Below, piece after piece: positions 5,821-9,259 of a stretch of DNA of 9,259 bases; the stretch's first letter is position 1; each line of letters opens with the position of its first letter. The notes beneath the pieces were generated by a model. That model was not told the origin of the DNA, did not search any database, and worked only from the letters and a program-made list of their open reading frames with translations. The translations under genes were made by a program, and so were the position numbers. Origin of the DNA: Bacteroides sp. (GTDB taxonomy: Bacteria; Bacteroidota; Bacteroidia; Bacteroidales; Bacteroidaceae); the NCBI GenBank assembly GCA_021204375.1, contig JAJPZL010000191.1, positions 1-9,259 of the forward strand, in the 5' to 3' direction.

Positions 5821-8800
5821 ATGACGATCAGCGAATTCCGGAATCTATATAGCAGGCACCCTTCCCGGGCTGCCTTGCTCAGCTCACTCAGTGACAACTC
5901 CGTAAAGACCATCTATCTCAGGGGATTGGTGGCCTCTTCGGCCCCTCTTTTCACCTCCCTGATGGCCAGCAGTATGCGCGGGGCTGTAGTCTTCGTGCTG
6001 GGCGACCTGGAAGAGGCAGGTTACTTCTACCACGATCTGATGCAGCTGCTCGGTAGCGATCAGATACTTTTTTTTCCCTCTTCCTACCGCCGTTCCGTTA
6101 AATACGGACAGCGGGATGCCGTCAACGAGATCCTGCGGGCCGAAGTGCTCAGCCGCCTGCAAAAGGAGAACGACTCCTTTTTCGTGGTAACCTATCCCGA
6201 TGCCCTGGCCGAAAAGGTGATTTCCCGGAACGAACTGGAAGAGAAGACCATCAAGCTTACCGTAGGCGACCAGGTAGATATTATGTTCATTGCCGAGGTT
6301 CTCCGCTCTTATGGCTTCCGCCCCGAAGATTATGTGTACGAACCCGGGCAATATGCCATCCGGGGAAGTATTATCGATGTCTTCTCCTTCTCCTCCGAAT
6401 ACCCTTACCGTATCGACTTTTTCGGAGATGAAATAGACAGTATCCGTACCTTTGAGATAGAGAGCCAGCTATCCCGTGAAAAGAGAGAAGAGATCGTTAT
6501 TGTACCCGAACTGGGCGGATCAGAGAGCGCTATCTCTTTCCTCGACTTTTTACCCGTCGATACTCTGCTGGCTGTACGGGATTTCCCCTGGATCCGGGAA
6601 CGTATCAATTCGCTCTATAACGAAACACTCGCTGCCCATGCGCTGGTAGCTGCTGAGAGCGAAGAACAAGAGAAGCCCCTGGAGCCCGAAAAAATACTTA
6701 TAGACGGAGGCATCTTTGCCTCCAAAGCCCTGGAACTACGTCGCATTGACTTTGGTAACCACCCCTTCGGCGTACCTGATGCCACCCTGGACTTTGAGGT
6801 AACCGCACAACCCATTTTCCATAAGAATTTCGACTTGGTAAGCCAGGCCTTTAAAGAGCTACAGGAAAAAGAGTACTCCATCTACATCTGTAGTGACAGC
6901 CACAAACAGATAGACCGTATCCGGGCTATCTTTGAAGACCGCAACGACCGGGTTACCTTTACGGCCGTCGATAAAACCCTGCACGAAGGGTTTACCGACC
7001 ACAACCTAAAGATCGCCCTCTTTACCGACCATCAACTCTTTGACCGTTTCCATAAATACAACCTCAAAAGCGATAAAGCCCGCAGCGGCAAGGTAGCCCT
7101 CTCCCTGAAGGAACTCAACCAGTTCACCAACGGCGACTATGTAGTACATACCGACCACGGTATCGGACGCTTTGGCGGGCTGGTACGCATTCCCAACGGC
7201 GATACCACCCAGGAGGTGATCAAACTTATCTACCAGAACGAAGACGTAGTCTTTGTCTCCATTCACTCCCTGCACAAAGTATCCAAATACAAATGTAAAG
7301 AGGGAGAACCACCCCGCCTGAACAAACTCGGTACCGGTGCCTGGGAGAAGCTGAAGAACCGTACCAAGAGCCGGATCAAGGATATTGCCCGCGACCTGAT
7401 CAAACTATACTCAGAACGGAGGAACCAGAAAGGCTTTGCCTTCAGTCCCGACAGCTTTTTACAACAGGAGCTCGAAGCCAGCTTTATTTACGAAGATACC
7501 TCCGACCAGCTTAAAACCACCCAGGATGTAAAAGCAGATATGGAACGGGATATGCCTATGGATCGCCTGGTCTGCGGAGATGTAGGATTCGGTAAGACCG
7601 AGATCGCCATCCGGGCCGCTTTCAAAGCAGTGACCGACAACAAACAGGTAGCCGTATTGGTACCCACCACCGTACTCGCTTACCAACACTATAAAACCTT
7701 TACTGAGTGTCTGAAAGATTTTCCATGCCGCATTGAGTACCTGAGCCGGGCCCGTACCACCGCACAGACCCGTGCCATTTTACAAGGACTTAAGAACGGT
7801 GAAGTCGATATTCTTATCGGGACCCATAAAATACTCGGTAAGGAGGTACAGTTCAAAGACCTCGGCCTGCTCGTTATTGACGAAGAACAAAAGTTCGGGG
7901 TAAGCGTCAAGGAGAAACTGCGCCAGATCAAAGTCAATGTAGATACCCTTACCCTGACGGCCACCCCCATTCCCCGTACCCTCCAGTTCAGCCTGATCGG
8001 TGCGCGCGACCTCAGTGTGATCTCCACGCCGCCCCCCAACCGTTATCCCATCCAGACAGAGATATACACCTTCTCGCCCGATGCGATAGCCGATGCCATC
8101 AACTTTGAACTGAGCCGCAACGGACAGGTCTTTATGGTCAATAACCGTATCGCCAACCTGCCCGAACTCAAGGCCATGATCGAGCGGGAGATCCCCGATG
8201 TCAGGGTCTGTACCGGCCATGGCCAGATGGAACCTGCCGCACTCGAGCAGGTGATCCTCGACTTTGTCAACCACGAATACGATGTACTGATAGCCACCAC
8301 CATTATAGAGAGTGGTATAGATATGCCCAATGTAAATACCATCCTGGTGAACGACGCCCAGAACTACGGTCTGAGCACCCTGCACCAGCTCCGGGGAAGA
8401 GTAGGGCGCAGCAACCGGAAAGCCTTCTGTTACCTGCTCGCTCCACCGCTCTCTTCCCTTACCACCGAAGCCCGCAGAAGGCTCCAGGCCATTGAGAACT
8501 TCTCCGACCTGGGAAGCGGTATCCACATTGCCATGCAGGACCTCGATATCCGGGGAGCCGGTAACCTGCTGGGAGCCGAACAGAGCGGCTTTATTGCTGA
8601 CCTCGGGTATGAAACCTACCAGAAGATCCTGACCGAAGCCGTTCAGGAATTGAAGAACGACGAGTTTGCCGAATTGTATGCCGATGTCAACGCTACAGGA
8701 GAAGAGAAATTTACCGGAGATGAATTTGTAGAAGAGACCACCATTGAAAGCGATATGGAGCTGCTTCTGCCTGCCAACTACGTCATAGGAAGCAGCGAAC

Positions 8801-9192
8801 GTATGTTGCTTTATAGGGAATTGGATAACCTTACCCTCGACCGCGAAGTAGAAGCCTTCAGAACCCGGCTCGAAGACCGCTTCGGTCCCGTACCCCGGGA
8901 AACCCTGGAACTCCTGCGCATTGTTCCCCTTAAACGCATGGCTGCCCGGCTGGGAGTAGAAAAAGTATTTCTCAAAGGAGGCCGTATGACCCTCTTCTTT
9001 GTCTCCAACCCCGATAGTCCTTACTACCAGAGCGAAGCCTTCGGTAAGTTTATTGACTTTATGGGTAAGTATACCAGCCGCTCCAATCTGCGTGAACAGA
9101 ATGGCCGGCGTAGCATGATCATTAAAGATGTGGAGAATGTAGAGACTGCGGTGGCTATCCTACAGGAGATAATGAGTCTGAGCGGAGAGTAA
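5821..9192 (+). CDS. mfd: Transcription-repair coupling factor Mfd
   Basis: This DNA translocase of 1123 residues removes RNA polymerase stalled at lesions and recruits UvrA for nucleotide excision repair. The order of domains is complete. A UvrB-homology region covers about residues 1-340 (YEPGQYAIRGSIIDVF near 174-188). A CarD-like RNA-polymerase-interacting domain covers about 431-510 (FTNGDYVVHTDHGIGRF). The superfamily 2 helicase core has Walker A GDVGFGKTE (586-594), DEEQ (687-690), TATPIPRTL (713-721), TTIIESGIDMPN, and HQLRGRVGRSNR (855-866). The C-terminal TRCF domain, about 965-1085, includes LLPANYV. The frame is open from a TTG at 5782, but ATG 5821 (MTISEFRNLY) is preferred as the only ATG in that stretch and the expected N-terminus for the family. 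The gene contains an intact in-frame T8 run (6068-6075). It stands alone, divergent from the glycosyltransferase operon, and the length is typical for the phylum. Confidence 0.97.
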   Translation: MTISEFRNLYSRHPSRAALLSSLSDNSVKTIYLRGLVASSAPLFTSLMASSMRGAVVFVLGDLEEAGYFYHDLMQLLGSDQILFFPSSYRRSVKYGQRDAVNEILRAEVLSRLQKENDSFFVVTYPDALAEKVISRNELEEKTIKLTVGDQVDIMFIAEVLRSYGFRPEDYVYEPGQYAIRGSIIDVFSFSSEYPYRIDFFGDEIDSIRTFEIESQLSREKREEIVIVPELGGSESAISFLDFLPVDTLLAVRDFPWIRERINSLYNETLAAHALVAAESEEQEKPLEPEKILIDGGIFASKALELRRIDFGNHPFGVPDATLDFEVTAQPIFHKNFDLVSQAFKELQEKEYSIYICSDSHKQIDRIRAIFEDRNDRVTFTAVDKTLHEGFTDHNLKIALFTDHQLFDRFHKYNLKSDKARSGKVALSLKELNQFTNGDYVVHTDHGIGRFGGLVRIPNGDTTQEVIKLIYQNEDVVFVSIHSLHKVSKYKCKEGEPPRLNKLGTGAWEKLKNRTKSRIKDIARDLIKLYSERRNQKGFAFSPDSFLQQELEASFIYEDTSDQLKTTQDVKADMERDMPMDRLVCGDVGFGKTEIAIRAAFKAVTDNKQVAVLVPTTVLAYQHYKTFTECLKDFPCRIEYLSRARTTAQTRAILQGLKNGEVDILIGTHKILGKEVQFKDLGLLVIDEEQKFGVSVKEKLRQIKVNVDTLTLTATPIPRTLQFSLIGARDLSVISTPPPNRYPIQTEIYTFSPDAIADAINFELSRNGQVFMVNNRIANLPELKAMIEREIPDVRVCTGHGQMEPAALEQVILDFVNHEYDVLIATTIIESGIDMPNVNTILVNDAQNYGLSTLHQLRGRVGRSNRKAFCYLLAPPLSSLTTEARRRLQAIENFSDLGSGIHIAMQDLDIRGAGNLLGAEQSGFIADLGYETYQKILTEAVQELKNDEFAELYADVNATGEEKFTGDEFVEETTIESDMELLLPANYVIGSSERMLLYRELDNLTLDREVEAFRTRLEDRFGPVPRETLELLRIVPLKRMAARLGVEKVFLKGGRMTLFFVSNPDSPYYQSEAFGKFIDFMGKYTSRSNLREQNGRRSMIIKDVENVETAVAILQEIMSLSGE

Positions 9193-9259
9193 AAAAGAAG
9201 CATAAAAATAAATGATTATCCGCATAATGTCCTATTATAAATTCTGGATTTGAAGTCGG
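9193..9259. other. Intergenic end of window, nothing recognised
   Basis: These are 67 AT-rich bases after mfd. ATTAT-CCGC-ATAAT (about 9214-9227) is a short 5-bp inverted repeat but is too weak and AT-rich to call a terminator. TGGATTTG near the edge is one base off the TAnnTTTG promoter element but has no partner element at the right distance. A 13-codon frame starts at the ATG near 9212 and is not supported as a gene. Confidence 0.4.

Noticed and set aside
7780..8526. A 248-codon open frame on the minus strand opposite mfd, and several shorter ones along mfd and pyrC
   Set aside because: They lie entirely antisense to strongly recognised genes, show no family motifs, and reflect codon bias of the sense strand.
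9214..9227. ATTAT-CCGC-ATAAT as the mfd terminator
   Set aside because: The stem is five AT pairs with no following T-tract and would be too unstable.

Overview
The window looks like chromosomal DNA of a member of the Bacteroidota, most likely Bacteroidales. Four things point there: TAnnTTTG-type promoter elements, no Shine-Dalgarno sequence ahead of the clear starts, a free-standing MetH activation protein, and the family character of Mfd, PyrC and the LytTR regulator. No mobile element, CRISPR array, rRNA or tRNA was recognised. I found no new multi-gene system. The striking feature is a cluster of broken genes at the left end.

Right part (about 5.8-9.2 kb, + strand): one complete gene, mfd, the transcription-repair coupling factor. 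It diverges from a minus-strand gene run across a 130-bp region (5691-5820) holding a good Bacteroidota promoter for the minus-strand run and a weaker candidate for mfd.

Middle and left (5690 down to about 361, minus strand): six tightly packed genes that look like one operon. In order they are a Dpm1-like family 2 glycosyltransferase, dihydroorotase (pyrC), a stand-alone B12-dependent methionine synthase activation protein, an ECF sigma factor, a small multi-helix membrane protein (possible anti-sigma partner), and a membrane-anchored metallophosphoesterase. The first two overlap by ATGA. The last two also overlap by ATGA, but only once a frameshift is repaired. The first three are intact. 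The sigma factor and the membrane protein each carry a one-base frameshift, and the phosphoesterase has an in-frame TAG followed by 35 further family-like residues.

Far left (+ strand, convergent): the DNA-binding half of a LytTR response regulator, broken by a one-base deletion in a T6 run and by a TGA near its end. Its upstream part lies outside the window. After repair, the LytTR gene (ending at 336) and the phosphoesterase gene (ending at 361) converge with 24 bp between them.

Overall, five lesions fall in four adjacent genes within about 2.7 kb, while about 6.3 kb of neighbouring coding sequence is intact. This fits local loss of selection on a regulatory and signalling block beside housekeeping genes. 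A local drop in sequence quality cannot be excluded from the sequence alone.
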